A stretch of DNA of 64,000 nucleotides from Muriicola jejuensis (GCF_010671595.1 NZ_JAABOP010000001.1:248001-312000), one strand, 5' to 3'; positions 27,276-36,332 are shown, numbered from the stretch's first letter. Notes: generated from the letters alone by a model not told the origin. Numbers and translations are program-made.

Positions 27276-28673
27276 ATGATACAGAAACTAGGTAAAAAAT
27301 TCACGGATATATTTCAAAGGTTCATGCCGGATGCCTTTGTCTTTGCCCTTCTGCTCACCCTGATCACAGCGGGCCTGGCGATGACCTGGACAGAGGCCTC
27401 CACTATGAAGGTGATCCGCTCCTGGTATGACGGTTTCTGGTTGCTGCTCGAATTCGGGATGCAGATGGTTTTACTGGTGGTAACGGGCTATTCCATTGCT
27501 CTGTCTCCCCTGGTAAACAGGGGCATTGATACCCTGGCGGGAAAGATCCGCAGCCCAAGGCAGGTGTATTTTCTGGTGGTCCTGCTGGGATCATTGTTTT
27601 GCCTGGTAAGTTGGGGGTGGATGGTCGTGACCGCTGTCCTGGGAAGGGAATTGGCTCTGAGGATCAAGGGAATACACTATCCCTATCTCATCGCGTGTAT
27701 ATATTTCTCGAACCTGATCTGGGTGTGCGGCCTGTCGAGTTCCATTCCCTTACTGTTGAATACCCCGGGGAATTTTATCCTGGAAGCCGGGATCCTCAGT
27801 TCGACCCTTCCCACGGCGGATACCCTGGGTAGTTCACTCAACCTCGTCATGATGGGGATCATTTTGGTCACAGGCCCCCTACTGATGCATTATCTCGCGC
27901 CCAGGTCTGCAGACGTCCCTACCCTCAAAACCATGCTCGGACCCGAATCCGGGCAAAATACGACCCCCATTCGGGAGGAAGCACGCCTATTAAAACTCCC
28001 CTACAAGGCCTTTTCCGACCTGTTGAACAATAGCATGATCATTCAATACGTGATTGCCCTTTCGGGGACGGTGTATCTGATCCATCATTTTATGACCCGG
28101 GGGCTCGACCTGAACCTGAATGTCATGATCTTTACCTTCCTGATCCTGGGACTCTACCTTCACGGAACCCCCATGAGGTATGTGATCGCTATGAAAAGAG
28201 CCAGCGGCAACATCTCCGGGATCGTATTTCAGTTCCCTTTTTACGCAGGGATCATGGGGATCATGATCTATACAGGACTGGGGGAAAAACTGGCCCTGTG
28301 GATGGCCTCCGTAGCCAGCGTGGATAGCGTGCCATTTTTTGCCTTTCTCTCCGGAGCACTGGTCAACTTCGCTATCCCTTCAGCCGGGGGTGAGTTTGCG
28401 GTGATAGGACCTTCCATCCTTCAGGCCGTGCAGGAAATTGGGGCTGGTCTGCCGGAGCAACAGCTGAATGCGCTGATCTCCAGGGCCGCCATGTCCGTGG
28501 CCTATGGGGAAAGCCTCACCAATCTTTTACAGCCTTTTTTTCTACTGGTGATCATTCCGGTCCTGGGATCGGGCACAAAAATACAGGCCCGGGACATCAT
28601 GGGATATCTGGTGATCCCCTTCCTCTTCTTCCTGCTCCTTCAACTGGCCCTGGTTTCTTTCTGGCCGCTTTAG
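27276..28673 (+). CDS. Short-chain fatty acid transporter, AtoE family
   Basis: 465 residues with about twelve transmembrane helices. The N-terminus LGKKFTDIFQRFMPDAFVFALLLTLIT and the re-entrant segment NFAIPSAGGEFAVIGPSILQA are AtoE landmarks. In E. coli AtoE takes up acetoacetate and short-chain fatty acids. No atoDAB-type genes are next to it, so its use here is unclear; co-transcription with modC and a hydrolase may be incidental. A minus-strand terminator lies just after. Confidence 0.88.
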   Translation: MIQKLGKKFTDIFQRFMPDAFVFALLLTLITAGLAMTWTEASTMKVIRSWYDGFWLLLEFGMQMVLLVVTGYSIALSPLVNRGIDTLAGKIRSPRQVYFLVVLLGSLFCLVSWGWMVVTAVLGRELALRIKGIHYPYLIACIYFSNLIWVCGLSSSIPLLLNTPGNFILEAGILSSTLPTADTLGSSLNLVMMGIILVTGPLLMHYLAPRSADVPTLKTMLGPESGQNTTPIREEARLLKLPYKAFSDLLNNSMIIQYVIALSGTVYLIHHFMTRGLDLNLNVMIFTFLILGLYLHGTPMRYVIAMKRASGNISGIVFQFPFYAGIMGIMIYTGLGEKLALWMASVASVDSVPFFAFLSGALVNFAIPSAGGEFAVIGPSILQAVQEIGAGLPEQQLNALISRAAMSVAYGESLTNLLQPFFLLVIIPVLGSGTKIQARDIMGYLVIPFLFFLLLQLALVSFWPL

Positions 28674-28702
28674 GCTATCGCATGCCCTCAGCATGAACCT
28701 CC

Positions 28703-28739
28703 TAAAAACGAAAAAGCACCGCCAGGGGCGATGCTCTTT
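28703..28739 (-). terminator. Terminator of the fasciclin gene
   Basis: Minus strand: AGCATCGCC pairs with GGCGGTGCT around a CCT loop (two mismatches), followed by TTTTTCGTTTTTA. Upstream of the hairpin, just after the fasciclin stop, is a TTGG-repeat stretch. The plus-strand side (TCTTTCTC) is weaker but may also help end the atoE transcript. Confidence 0.75.
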
Positions 28740-28759
28740 CTCAACAACCAACCAACCAA

Positions 28760-29281
28760 CTATTTGGGCATAACCACATCCTCGATGATGTGAATCACGC
28801 CATTAGAAGCCATTACGTCTGTTTTGGCGATCTTGCTGTAATTGCCATTAGCATCCATCAGGAAGATCCCACCGTCTTTTTGTACGGCTGTTACTGTTCC
28901 TCCGTTCAGGGTGGTGAGTTCGGCTTTGCCATTTCCTTTCTTCAGCGCATTTACCACATCTGTAGCCGTGATCTTTCCGGATACCACATGGTAGGTAAGG
29001 ATCGCAGCCAGTTTTTCCTTGTTCTCAGGCTGGAGCAGAGCATTCAGGGTATTTGCATCTATCTTGGCGAATCCGGAATTTACCGGAGCGAAGACTGTAA
29101 AGGGTCCATCTCCTTGCAGGGCACCTACGAGGTCAGCCGCTTTCAAAGCTGTTACCAAAGTGGAGAAATCATCCACGGAGACAGCGATGTCTACGATGTC
29201 CTGAGAATTGTTCTGAGCATTTGCTTTTGTGGTCCCCATCAGCAGGGCAACAGTCGAAAGAATAAAGATTACTTTTTTCAT
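28760..29281 (-). CDS. Secreted fasciclin (FAS1) domain protein
   Basis: 173 residues: signal peptide (MKKVIFILSTVALLMGTTKANA) then a single FAS1 domain with the H1 box GPFTVFAPVNSGFAKI and the H2-like ILTYHVVSGKITATDVV and GVIHIIEDVVMPK end. FAS1 domains mediate adhesion or cell-surface interactions. It is divergent from an ECF sigma/anti-sigma operon with 119 bases between, which recalls other FAS1-sigma pairings. A terminator follows. Confidence 0.93.
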   Translation of the reverse strand: MKKVIFILSTVALLMGTTKANAQNNSQDIVDIAVSVDDFSTLVTALKAADLVGALQGDGPFTVFAPVNSGFAKIDANTLNALLQPENKEKLAAILTYHVVSGKITATDVVNALKKGNGKAELTTLNGGTVTAVQKDGGIFLMDANGNYSKIAKTDVMASNGVIHIIEDVVMPK

Positions 29282-29400
29282 GATTTGTTTTTAGTTTTAG
29301 TGAGAATTAAATGTTTTAGTGCACTCTTCTCTTGTATATACACGGATGACTTTGCGATAGATGAGCCAAGCCGATTTTTATCATATCTTTAACACCTGCT

Positions 29401-29958
29401 ATGGATGAGAACCTACAGATAGAACGGCTCAGGGAAGGCGACAAGAACGCTTTGTATTCCCTGTATGACCGATATTCGGGTGCCCTCTTCGGGGTGGTAC
29501 TCAGGATGTGCAGGGACCGGGGAATGGCCGAAGACCTCCTGCAGGAGATTTTCCTGACTATATGGGAAAAGATTGACCAGTTCGACCCTTCTAAAGGAAA
29601 GTTCTATACCTGGGCCTACCGAATTGCCAGGAATAAGACCCTGAATGCCCTGAGAAAATCAGATCCCCTCATCCAAACCGAAGACATGCGTGTATATAAG
29701 GATATAAGAGAAGAGGAAACCACACAGGATTTCGAAGCGCTGAATGGAGTTGTCATGAAACTGGAGGACCACCATCAAAAGGTGATCGAACTCGTTTATT
29801 TTAAAGGGTATACGCACCGGGAAGCCCATAAGATCATGGGGGTGCCCCTCGGTACGTTTAAATCGTATGTCAGGCAGGCGCTCATCCAGCTCAGGGAAAA
29901 GTATCCCACAGCGTTCACCCTTCTTTTACTGTGCTTAGATGTGATTGAACATGGATAG
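29401..29958 (+). CDS. ECF-type RNA polymerase sigma factor (SigK/RskA-associated group)
   Basis: 185 residues. Region 2 runs from LYDRYSGALFGVVLRMC to FYTWAYRIARNKTLNALR, and region 4 is VIELVYFKGYTHREAHKIMGVPLGTFKSYVRQALIQLR, whose GTFKSY-R helix reads the -35 type element. The next gene overlaps by eight bases and encodes a RskA-type anti-sigma factor, so the pair is a membrane-signalled regulator. A ChrR/RskA-linked oxidative or envelope stimulus is usual in the group. Targets likely include its own operon and possibly the divergent fasciclin gene. Confidence 0.92.
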   Translation: MDENLQIERLREGDKNALYSLYDRYSGALFGVVLRMCRDRGMAEDLLQEIFLTIWEKIDQFDPSKGKFYTWAYRIARNKTLNALRKSDPLIQTEDMRVYKDIREEETTQDFEALNGVVMKLEDHHQKVIELVYFKGYTHREAHKIMGVPLGTFKSYVRQALIQLREKYPTAFTLLLLCLDVIEHG

Positions 29959-30739
29959 GAAGACCATTTTAGAACAAGGACTCTTGCTGGCTTACCTGCT
30001 GGATGAACTCGATGGCAACCAACGGGAACAGGTAGAACAGGTCCTGGCTGAAGACCCAGTGCTCAGGGAAGAATTTACCCGATTGGAAGCTGATTTTGAG
30101 AACTTGGCGATGGAAAATGCCATTGCACCCCCCGCCTCGGTGAGAAAAAGGTTGGAGACCAAACTGGAAACAACAGAACAACCTTCTCAGGAAGGAATAC
30201 GTTCCCTGAAAGGGACGAAGACCTATGACCGAACCCGACTCCTGGTCGCCGCATCCATGGCGGCCCTGTTCGCCCTGAGCACCTTCTGGTTGTACACCCG
30301 CTGGCAGGAAGCAGAGGAGAATATCAGACTGGCCAGGGAGGAACAGCAACAACTTAAAGAGACCCTGGAGATCCTCTCCGGAGAAATGCGGGAGGTACAA
30401 CAGTTGAATGCCATGCTCAATGACGGGGATATGATCCCTGTGCTTTTGAAGGGCAATCGTCTTTCCCCCGAAGCACGGGCCGTGGCCTATGTGAATCACA
30501 AGACCCGATCCGTCATGGTGAACCCCAAAGCACTCCCACCCCTTTCAGAGAATGAGACCTACCAGATGTGGGCAGATGTGGACGGGGAAATGATCAGTAT
30601 GGGGCTGGTACCCACAGACCAGGAACTGGTCGCCCTTGCCTATATAGACCGGGCCGAATCCCTCAATATCACTATTGAGCCTAAAGGAGGGAGCGACCAT
30701 CCAACGGTCGAGCGCCTGATCTCCAATGCCTATTTATAG
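29951..30739 (+). CDS. Anti-sigma factor, RskA family
   Basis: 262 residues from the ATG at 29951; the frame also begins at a TTG two codons earlier. Residues 1-80 form an anti-sigma helical domain (LLAYLLDELDGNQREQVEQVLAEDPVLREEF), a single transmembrane helix is at about 98-117 (LLVAASMAALFALSTFWLY), a coiled segment follows, and the extracytoplasmic C-terminus holds the RskA domain (EARAVAYVNHKTRSVMVNPKALPPL...YQMWADVDGEMISMG). It binds the ECF factor encoded just before. It lacks the HxxxCxxC zinc motif of ZAS anti-sigmas. Confidence 0.9.
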   Translation: MDRKTILEQGLLLAYLLDELDGNQREQVEQVLAEDPVLREEFTRLEADFENLAMENAIAPPASVRKRLETKLETTEQPSQEGIRSLKGTKTYDRTRLLVAASMAALFALSTFWLYTRWQEAEENIRLAREEQQQLKETLEILSGEMREVQQLNAMLNDGDMIPVLLKGNRLSPEARAVAYVNHKTRSVMVNPKALPPLSENETYQMWADVDGEMISMGLVPTDQELVALAYIDRAESLNITIEPKGGSDHPTVERLISNAYL

Positions 30740-30884
30740 CGTACTAAGAGCCTTTGCTGGGGTCCTCAATTTCCGATTTTACTGTAAATGGCCGACTCTA
30801 TTTTCAAAAAAAAAAAATATAAAATTTTTCAGGAATTCAGCCGTTGAAGTTGTTAACATATAATAAACCCTAAATTTTTTTATC

Positions 30885-31376
30885 ATGTATTTTACAATTT
30901 CAACCAGATTAAACTTCTTAAAAAAATGGACCTTGTTCCTGGCCCTGCCGGCAATGCTGTTTCTTGCATCCTGCAGCAAGGATGACGACGCCTTTGTGAG
31001 GGTAACAGTCAATGGCACCCGGTTGAATACGAGCCCATCTGATTTCATCGTTGGGGATCGTTCGGATTTCAACGGAGACATCGATGCGAGCTTTACAGGC
31101 AATGGGGGTACCGCAACCCGGATCTTCAGCTGGAACAACAATTTGAGTACAGCCGACTACAATGCGGATATTACCGCTACCTCTGAAGGTAGTTTCCGAA
31201 TGATCGTTCGGGATTCAGAAGAAGTCACTGTACTCGACCGTTCAATCCAGGGAGGTGCAGAGCCGGATTCCTTTAGCGGGGTAACCTCTGCCGGGGCCTC
31301 TGGAATATGGACGGTTACTATTGAGGTAACAAACTTCACAGGAGATGGAAGTTTCTCCCTGAGTGAAGGCAACTAA
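30885..31376 (+). CDS. Small lipoprotein of unknown function
   Basis: 163 residues. The signal ends in a clean lipobox LASC (Cys30) followed by SKDDD, an acidic stretch after the cysteine typical of surface-exposed lipoproteins in Bacteroidota. The mature part is Ser, Thr, Gly and Asn-rich and predicted all-beta (for example SFRMIVRDSEEVTVLDRSIQGG and GIWTVTIEVTNFTGDGSFSL), an immunoglobulin- or jelly-roll-like pattern. No family recognised. It lies 145 bases after the anti-sigma gene and before a strong terminator. Confidence 0.75.
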   Translation: MYFTISTRLNFLKKWTLFLALPAMLFLASCSKDDDAFVRVTVNGTRLNTSPSDFIVGDRSDFNGDIDASFTGNGGTATRIFSWNNNLSTADYNADITATSEGSFRMIVRDSEEVTVLDRSIQGGAEPDSFSGVTSAGASGIWTVTIEVTNFTGDGSFSLSEGN

Positions 31377-31396
31377 TTGAATTTGCAATCATAAGA

Positions 31397-31432
31397 AAAG
31401 CGCTGTGGATTGATATCTACAGCGCTTTTTTT
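31397..31432 (+). terminator. Intrinsic terminator, bidirectional
   Basis: AGCGCTGT pairs with ACAGCGCT around a loop, followed by seven T on the plus strand and a shorter T-run (TTTT) on the minus strand. It serves the lipoprotein gene and may also end rimO. Confidence 0.88.
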
Positions 31433-31448
31433 CTTTTAGGACTCGCGC

Positions 31449-32753
31449 CTACTTTGCCGGAATACCATACAGGTCAAAATCCGCTGCCTCCGTAATATGG
31501 ATATCTGCAAAATCGCCCACCCTCAGAAAGTATTTTGTGGCGTCTATGAGTACCTCATTGTCTACATCGGGGGAATCGTATTCCGTTCTACCCACAAAAT
31601 AATTTCCTTCTTTCCGGTCTATAATGCAGCGAAAGGTCTTTCCGATCTTTTCCTGGTTCAGTTCCCAGGAGATCTGGGACTGCAATTCCATGATCTCACT
31701 GGCGCGTTGCTGTTTTACGGATTCCGGAACATCATCCTCAAGGTTGTAGGCATGGGTATTTTCCTCATGGCTATAAGTAAAGCAACCCAGGCGCTCAAAA
31801 CGCATGGCCTTTACCCAGGCTTTCAACGTCTCGAAATCGGCTTCCGTCTCTCCCGGATACCCTACGATGAGGGTGGTGCGGATGGCCATATCGGGGACTG
31901 CCTCCCTGAATTCCCTCAACAAACGCGTGGTTTTTTCCTGGGTGGTACCCCTTCTCATACTCTTCAGGATAGGGTCCGAGATGTGTTGGAGGGGGATGTC
32001 GATATAATTGCAGATCTTGGGTTCTTCCCGCATTACTTCGAGTACGTCCATGGGGAACCCTGTAGGGAAGGCGTAATGCAGACGGATCCATTCGATCCCC
32101 TCTACCTTCACAAGGGCCTTTAAAAGCTCAGCCAGGTTACGTCTCTTGTACAGGTCCAGGCCGTAATAGGTCAGGTCCTGTGCGATCAGGATCAGTTCTT
32201 TCGTTCCTTTTGCCGCCAGTTTCTCGGCCTCAGAGACCAATGCCTCGATAGGCGTGCTGCGATGCTTCCCACGCATCAAAGGAATGGCACAGAAAGAGCA
32301 GGGTCGGTCGCATCCTTCGGCTATCTTGAGGTAGGCGTAATTCTTAGGGGTGGTGGTCAGGCGTTCCCCCACCAGTTCATGCTTGTAGTCGGCCCCAAGG
32401 GCCTTGAGCAGGTTTGGCAGGTCCGTGGTCCCGAAATAGGCATCCACGTCAGGGATCTCCTTTTGCAAATCGGGTTTGTAGCGTTCGCTCAGGCAGCCGG
32501 TCACGAATACCTTTTCCACTATGCCCTCTTCCTTCTGCCTGACAAAATCCAGGATGGTATTGACGCTTTCCTCCTTGGCGTTGGCTATAAAACCACAGGT
32601 ATTGATTACCACGATATTGCCCTCCTCCTCATGGACGACCTCCTTGTTATTGGCGCGCAATTGTCCCATGAGCACCTCCGAGTCGTATACATTCTTGGAG
32701 CAACCCAGGGTCACTACGTTGATCCTGTTCTTTTTACGTGTTTTTGTACGCAT
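31449..32753 (-). CDS. rimO: Ribosomal protein S12 methylthiotransferase RimO
   Basis: 434 residues; radical-SAM enzyme adding a methylthio group to Asp of ribosomal S12. The N-terminal MTTase domain begins INVVTLGCSKNVYDSEVLMGQL, and the radical-SAM cluster motif is CDRPCSFCAIP. The second iron-sulfur ligands include GCSKN, TCGF and GCLSE cysteines. The C-terminal TRAM-like domain (FRCIIDRKEGNYFVGRTEYDSPDVDNEVLI) follows. The TLGCSKN start separates RimO from MiaB. A -7 box lies at 32777-32770. In many relatives it follows ftsY directly; here two genes intervene. Confidence 0.95.
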   Translation of the reverse strand: MRTKTRKKNRINVVTLGCSKNVYDSEVLMGQLRANNKEVVHEEEGNIVVINTCGFIANAKEESVNTILDFVRQKEEGIVEKVFVTGCLSERYKPDLQKEIPDVDAYFGTTDLPNLLKALGADYKHELVGERLTTTPKNYAYLKIAEGCDRPCSFCAIPLMRGKHRSTPIEALVSEAEKLAAKGTKELILIAQDLTYYGLDLYKRRNLAELLKALVKVEGIEWIRLHYAFPTGFPMDVLEVMREEPKICNYIDIPLQHISDPILKSMRRGTTQEKTTRLLREFREAVPDMAIRTTLIVGYPGETEADFETLKAWVKAMRFERLGCFTYSHEENTHAYNLEDDVPESVKQQRASEIMELQSQISWELNQEKIGKTFRCIIDRKEGNYFVGRTEYDSPDVDNEVLIDATKYFLRVGDFADIHITEAADFDLYGIPAK

Positions 32754-32769
32754 GTGGCTAAATGAGGTG

Positions 32770-32777
32770 CAAAAATA
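32770..32777 (-). promoter_or_regulatory. rimO -7 box
   Basis: Minus strand TATTTTTG, an exact TAnnTTTG match, 16 bases before the rimO ATG. No TTTG at the expected -33 position. Confidence 0.45.
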
Positions 32778-32814
32778 CGATATAGCTCAGGATGTGCACG
32801 ATATCTGAGGTAGA

Positions 32815-34506
32815 TTATTTATATCCCTCTGGAATTTTTCGCACTTTACTGATCTTTTCGAAGGCAGCGCCCAACTGAAGCAACTCAGGCTCTTCAAAGG
32901 ATTTGCCTATAAAGGTGAGGCTGATGGGTTCTCCATTGGTCTTGTACCCCATAGGAACGGTCAGGGCCGGGTATTTGGCCACTGCCGCATAGGCCGCGTG
33001 GTAATTGTTGATGGAGAGTATAGCGTCCAGTCGGTGCGTATCCATGGCCGTGTTGAAGAAATCCCTGCTGCTTTTTTCCAGGTCCGATTTGATCTTCAGC
33101 AGGTCTTCGACAGACGTGCTGTCTGTTACCACGGCTTTCAGTCGCCCCTGTCCGTAAGGAATTCGTACCAGGGTATCCTGCAGGTTGAAGTCCATAACGT
33201 CCTGCACAGTCCTCACTGTCACGGCCTTCGTATCCCGTACATTTTTCCGGATATAGGCAGGAAGGTCTTCCTTCATATCCAGGTTCAGGATACTTAAAAA
33301 CCCGTCGAGGGGAATTCCGGGTGGGTCAAGGATCGTGATCTCTGCCCCGGCTTCCTTCAATAACTCCAGGGTTCGGCTGTAGATACTATCCCTTTCCAGG
33401 AGGTTCGAAAATGCCCCAAAACGCTTCCCACGGAGGTCTTCCTTCCCGAGCTGATCAAACCAGTGTGCACCTTGCTCCTTCTCCACGGAAGCCGTATCCT
33501 CCGGATCTTTGCCGAGCATGGCATCCAGCAGAATGGCGTTGTCGGTCACATTCCGGGTCATAGGCCCGGGGGTGTCGAGCGTACTCGATATAGGCACGAT
33601 ACCCGACCTGCTCAAAAGTCCGATCGTCGGTTTGAGTCCCACCACAGAATTCTGGCTGGAAGGGGAAAGTATGGACCCCGAAGTTTCCGTACCCACTGCA
33701 GCCACGGCGTAATTGGCTGCCATGGACGTCCCGCTTCCCGAGCTGGAACCCCCGGTCTCAAAGATCCTCCTCCCGTAAGGGTTCAGGGTCTGCCCCCCAT
33801 AGGCGCTGTACCCAACAGGACATCCGTCACATAGATAGTAGGCCCATTCGCTGAGGTTCACCTTCCCCAGGATCAGGGCACCATGAGATTTCAGTTGTTT
33901 GACGATAAAGGCATCCGAAGTTGTGTTTTCCTGAAAGGCCAGTGCTCCTGCCGTGGTCCGCATCCCGTCCGTGTCTATATTATCCTTGAGCAGAACAGGC
34001 ATCCCGTAGATGGGGTGCTGTCCGTCCTTGCGGTTCCTGTCCCGCTCCCTGGCCTCTTCCAGGACCTGCGCGTTCAGGGCGATGACGGTATTGAGGGTCG
34101 TTTCATTATCCAGTTCGTACTGGTAGATCCGCTTGAGATAGAACAGGGTCAGTTCCTCATAGGTGAGCTTTCCTGCCTTAATGGCCTTTTGCAGGGAGGG
34201 GATATCCTGCTCCAGGATGAGGGGTTTTAAACTTTCGTATCTCGCTTCGGGAAAAGCATTCACCTCCCGGTAAAGGGGGAGGAAGATATCGTTTTTATCG
34301 AGCACCCTCGACTGTATCAATTTATACCTCATCCTCGGGTTCTCGTGCTCCTTGTTGGCGGCAACTTCGGCAGAATCGTTGTAAGGGGTCCACAAGACGA
34401 TGTCCTCTTCAGGAGCCTTCGTATTCTTACACCCGATAAACAATAGGGTTGTGGCCAGCAACAGGAGTACACCTACTCTTTTCTTTCTTTTTCCCAATTT
34501 TTCCAT
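32815..34506 (-). CDS. Exported amidase (amidase signature family) lipoprotein
   Basis: 563 residues. A basic N-terminus and signal ending in the lipobox FIGC (Cys26) send it to the envelope. The amidase signature triad is visible: Lys in MPVLLKDNIDTDGM, cis-Ser and nucleophile Ser in ETGGSSSGSGTSMAANYAVAAVGTETSGSI. Length fits secreted amidases (about 530). It overlaps the DUF2911 gene upstream by 34 bases, so the two are co-transcribed, probably with ftsY. Substrate unknown; glutamyl-tRNA amidotransferase is ruled out by the signal peptide. Confidence 0.88.
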   Translation of the reverse strand: MEKLGKRKKRVGVLLLLATTLLFIGCKNTKAPEEDIVLWTPYNDSAEVAANKEHENPRMRYKLIQSRVLDKNDIFLPLYREVNAFPEARYESLKPLILEQDIPSLQKAIKAGKLTYEELTLFYLKRIYQYELDNETTLNTVIALNAQVLEEARERDRNRKDGQHPIYGMPVLLKDNIDTDGMRTTAGALAFQENTTSDAFIVKQLKSHGALILGKVNLSEWAYYLCDGCPVGYSAYGGQTLNPYGRRIFETGGSSSGSGTSMAANYAVAAVGTETSGSILSPSSQNSVVGLKPTIGLLSRSGIVPISSTLDTPGPMTRNVTDNAILLDAMLGKDPEDTASVEKEQGAHWFDQLGKEDLRGKRFGAFSNLLERDSIYSRTLELLKEAGAEITILDPPGIPLDGFLSILNLDMKEDLPAYIRKNVRDTKAVTVRTVQDVMDFNLQDTLVRIPYGQGRLKAVVTDSTSVEDLLKIKSDLEKSSRDFFNTAMDTHRLDAILSINNYHAAYAAVAKYPALTVPMGYKTNGEPISLTFIGKSFEEPELLQLGAAFEKISKVRKIPEGYK

Positions 34507-35345
34507 TTTATTATGTTTTCCCGGTTCATCCGAACGAACTCATCCTTTCCCTCTGCGTCCGCCAGTTCAAGGGAACGCTCAGCTGAGGCTATTGCCTGCC
34601 TGTACAGGCCCATCCGGGCTTGCAGCAGTGATTTTACCCGGTAAAAATAGTACGTATCCCCACCCAGGTCAATGGCGGTCTGCACATAGTCCAGAGCCTT
34701 TTCCGTATCCAGCCCTTCTTCCTGCAGGTACCTGGCCGCTTCATAATAGGTCTGGGGGGTTGGATCGCCTTCCAGGCTTTTCCTGATAGTGGTGCGCATG
34801 GTCTGTTCCGTATCTACTTCCAAAGGAATCGGGATCACGGTATGTCCCCACTTCAATAACAAAAGAGCACCGTTGTGGTGTATGGAGTCAAAACTGATCT
34901 GGAAATTCTCCTGCCATGCTTCTTCTTTCCGGGGGGCCACCTTAATCCTGAATGCATCCTCGGCAGGGTCATAAGCCGTCCTGCCGTCTCCCCAGTGGGT
35001 GGTGTTCATGTGGAAGGCCACTTCCCAACCATCTTCTTCCGGAAAGGCGTAAAGTGCGTAAGTTCCCGGGGGTAAGCGGTTACCCAGGACTATGATCTCT
35101 GTATCTGAGGTGAACTTTGTGGATTCATTCGCCCCAACTCTCCATATCCTGCCGTAAGGGACAATCCCGCCAAAAAGTTCCCGCCCTCTGGCTGCGGGCC
35201 TCGAATATTCGATTTTGATACGGGTCAGGCCGATCTGTTGCTCCACCCTCGTGAACGGACTGGCTTTTGGATGCTCGATCTGACCCCGGGTTGAATACGA
35301 TGAGAGGAACAGAATAAGGAGCCCTATGCAGTAAGGCGGTCTCAA
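34473..35345 (-). CDS. Exported DUF2911 protein with TPR-like tail
   Basis: 290 residues from a TTG start that overlaps the ftsY stop (TTGA, four bases); there is no ATG before the conserved region. A signal peptide (IGLLILFLSSYSTRGQ) leads to the DUF2911 domain with HPKASPFTRVEQQIGLTRIKIEYSRPAARGRELFG and GANESTKFTSDT, a Bacteroidota-specific beta-sandwich of unknown role. The C-terminal 80 residues form helical repeats (YYEAARYLQEEGLDTEKALDYVQTAI...RQAIASAERSLELAD), which look like two TPR units. Linked by overlap to ftsY and the amidase. Confidence 0.85.
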   Translation of the reverse strand: MRPPYCIGLLILFLSSYSTRGQIEHPKASPFTRVEQQIGLTRIKIEYSRPAARGRELFGGIVPYGRIWRVGANESTKFTSDTEIIVLGNRLPPGTYALYAFPEEDGWEVAFHMNTTHWGDGRTAYDPAEDAFRIKVAPRKEEAWQENFQISFDSIHHNGALLLLKWGHTVIPIPLEVDTEQTMRTTIRKSLEGDPTPQTYYEAARYLQEEGLDTEKALDYVQTAIDLGGDTYYFYRVKSLLQARMGLYRQAIASAERSLELADAEGKDEFVRMNRENIIKWKNWEKERKE

Positions 35346-36295
35346 CTGAAGAAGGAGTCTACGAATTCGTACTTGTTGAACACCTGCAGGTCTTCCACCC
35401 TTTCCCCTACTCCAATATATTTTACGGGGATCTGGAACTGGTCAGAGATCCCGATTACCACACCTCCTTTGGCAGTACCATCGAGCTTGGTCACAGCCAG
35501 GGAACTCACTTCGGTGGCCTTTGTGAATTGCCGGGCCTGCTCGAAGGCATTTTGGCCGGTAGAACCGTCGAGAACCAGCAATACTTCATGCGGGGCATCG
35601 GGTATCACCTTTTGCATCACCCTTTTTACCTTGCTCAATTCGTTCATCAGATTGACCTTGTTGTGGAGGCGACCGGCCGTATCGACCAGGACCACATCGG
35701 CGTTCTTGGATTTTGCCGCGCTTAGGGTATCGAAAGCCACGGAAGCAGGATCACTTCCCATCTTCTGTTTGACAATGGGTACCTCCACCCGGTCTGCCCA
35801 TACCTGCAACTGGTCTATAGCTGCAGCCCTGAAAGTATCGGCAGCACCCAGGACTACTGAAAATCCCTTGTTCTTGAACTGGTGGGCGAGTTTTCCAATG
35901 GTCGTGGTCTTACCCACCCCGTTCACCCCGACCACCATGATCACATAGGGTTTCTTATCCCCGGGCAATTCAAAATCTGTCCCTTCTCCCGTATGCGTCT
36001 CGGACAGCAATCCGGCGATCTCTTCCCTGAGGATCTGGTTGAGTTCATCCGTGCCCATGTACTTATCTTCCGCAACACGCTTTTCAATACGCTCAATGAT
36101 CTTCAGGGTGGTCTCTACCCCGACGTCTGAGGTGACCAGCACCTCCTCGAGGTTGTCGAGTACATCGTCATCCACCCGCGATTTGCCGGCGACCGCCTTG
36201 CTGAGTTTGGTAAAGAAACTGGTCTTGGTCTTTTCAAGCCCCTTATCGAGGCTCTGTTTCTTCTCGGAGGAAAATATTTTCTTAAAGATACTCAT
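35342..36295 (-). CDS. ftsY: Signal recognition particle receptor FtsY
   Basis: 317 residues: a short N-domain (residues 1-100, no long acidic A-domain) and the GTPase G-domain. GTP motifs are GVNGVGKTTTIGKLA (G1), DTFRAAA (G2 region), DTAGRLHNK (G3) and TKLDGTAKGG (G4), ending in a basic amphipathic region (FFS). It docks SRP-bound ribosomes at the inner membrane. A -7 box (36326-36319) sits between the terminator of the ribosomal genes and the ATG. Its stop overlaps the TTG start of the next gene. Confidence 0.97.
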   Translation of the reverse strand: MSIFKKIFSSEKKQSLDKGLEKTKTSFFTKLSKAVAGKSRVDDDVLDNLEEVLVTSDVGVETTLKIIERIEKRVAEDKYMGTDELNQILREEIAGLLSETHTGEGTDFELPGDKKPYVIMVVGVNGVGKTTTIGKLAHQFKNKGFSVVLGAADTFRAAAIDQLQVWADRVEVPIVKQKMGSDPASVAFDTLSAAKSKNADVVLVDTAGRLHNKVNLMNELSKVKRVMQKVIPDAPHEVLLVLDGSTGQNAFEQARQFTKATEVSSLAVTKLDGTAKGGVVIGISDQFQIPVKYIGVGERVEDLQVFNKYEFVDSFFS

Positions 36296-36318
36296 AGGTG
36301 GTCGGTGCTTGGAAGCAT

Positions 36319-36326
36319 CAAATATA
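36319..36326 (-). promoter_or_regulatory. ftsY -7 box
   Basis: Minus strand TATATTTG, exact TAnnTTTG, 23 bases before the ATG; the -33 region falls inside the terminator hairpin of the preceding operon. Confidence 0.5.
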
Positions 36327-36332
36327 AGAAAT

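Noticed and set aside
29333-29342. TGTATATACA palindrome between fasciclin and sigma genes
   Set aside because: Short, AT-rich and with no supporting second copy; could be chance.
28790-29392. 200-codon plus-strand frame with many cysteines
   Set aside because: Antisense to the fasciclin gene; Cys, His and Tyr-rich shadow.
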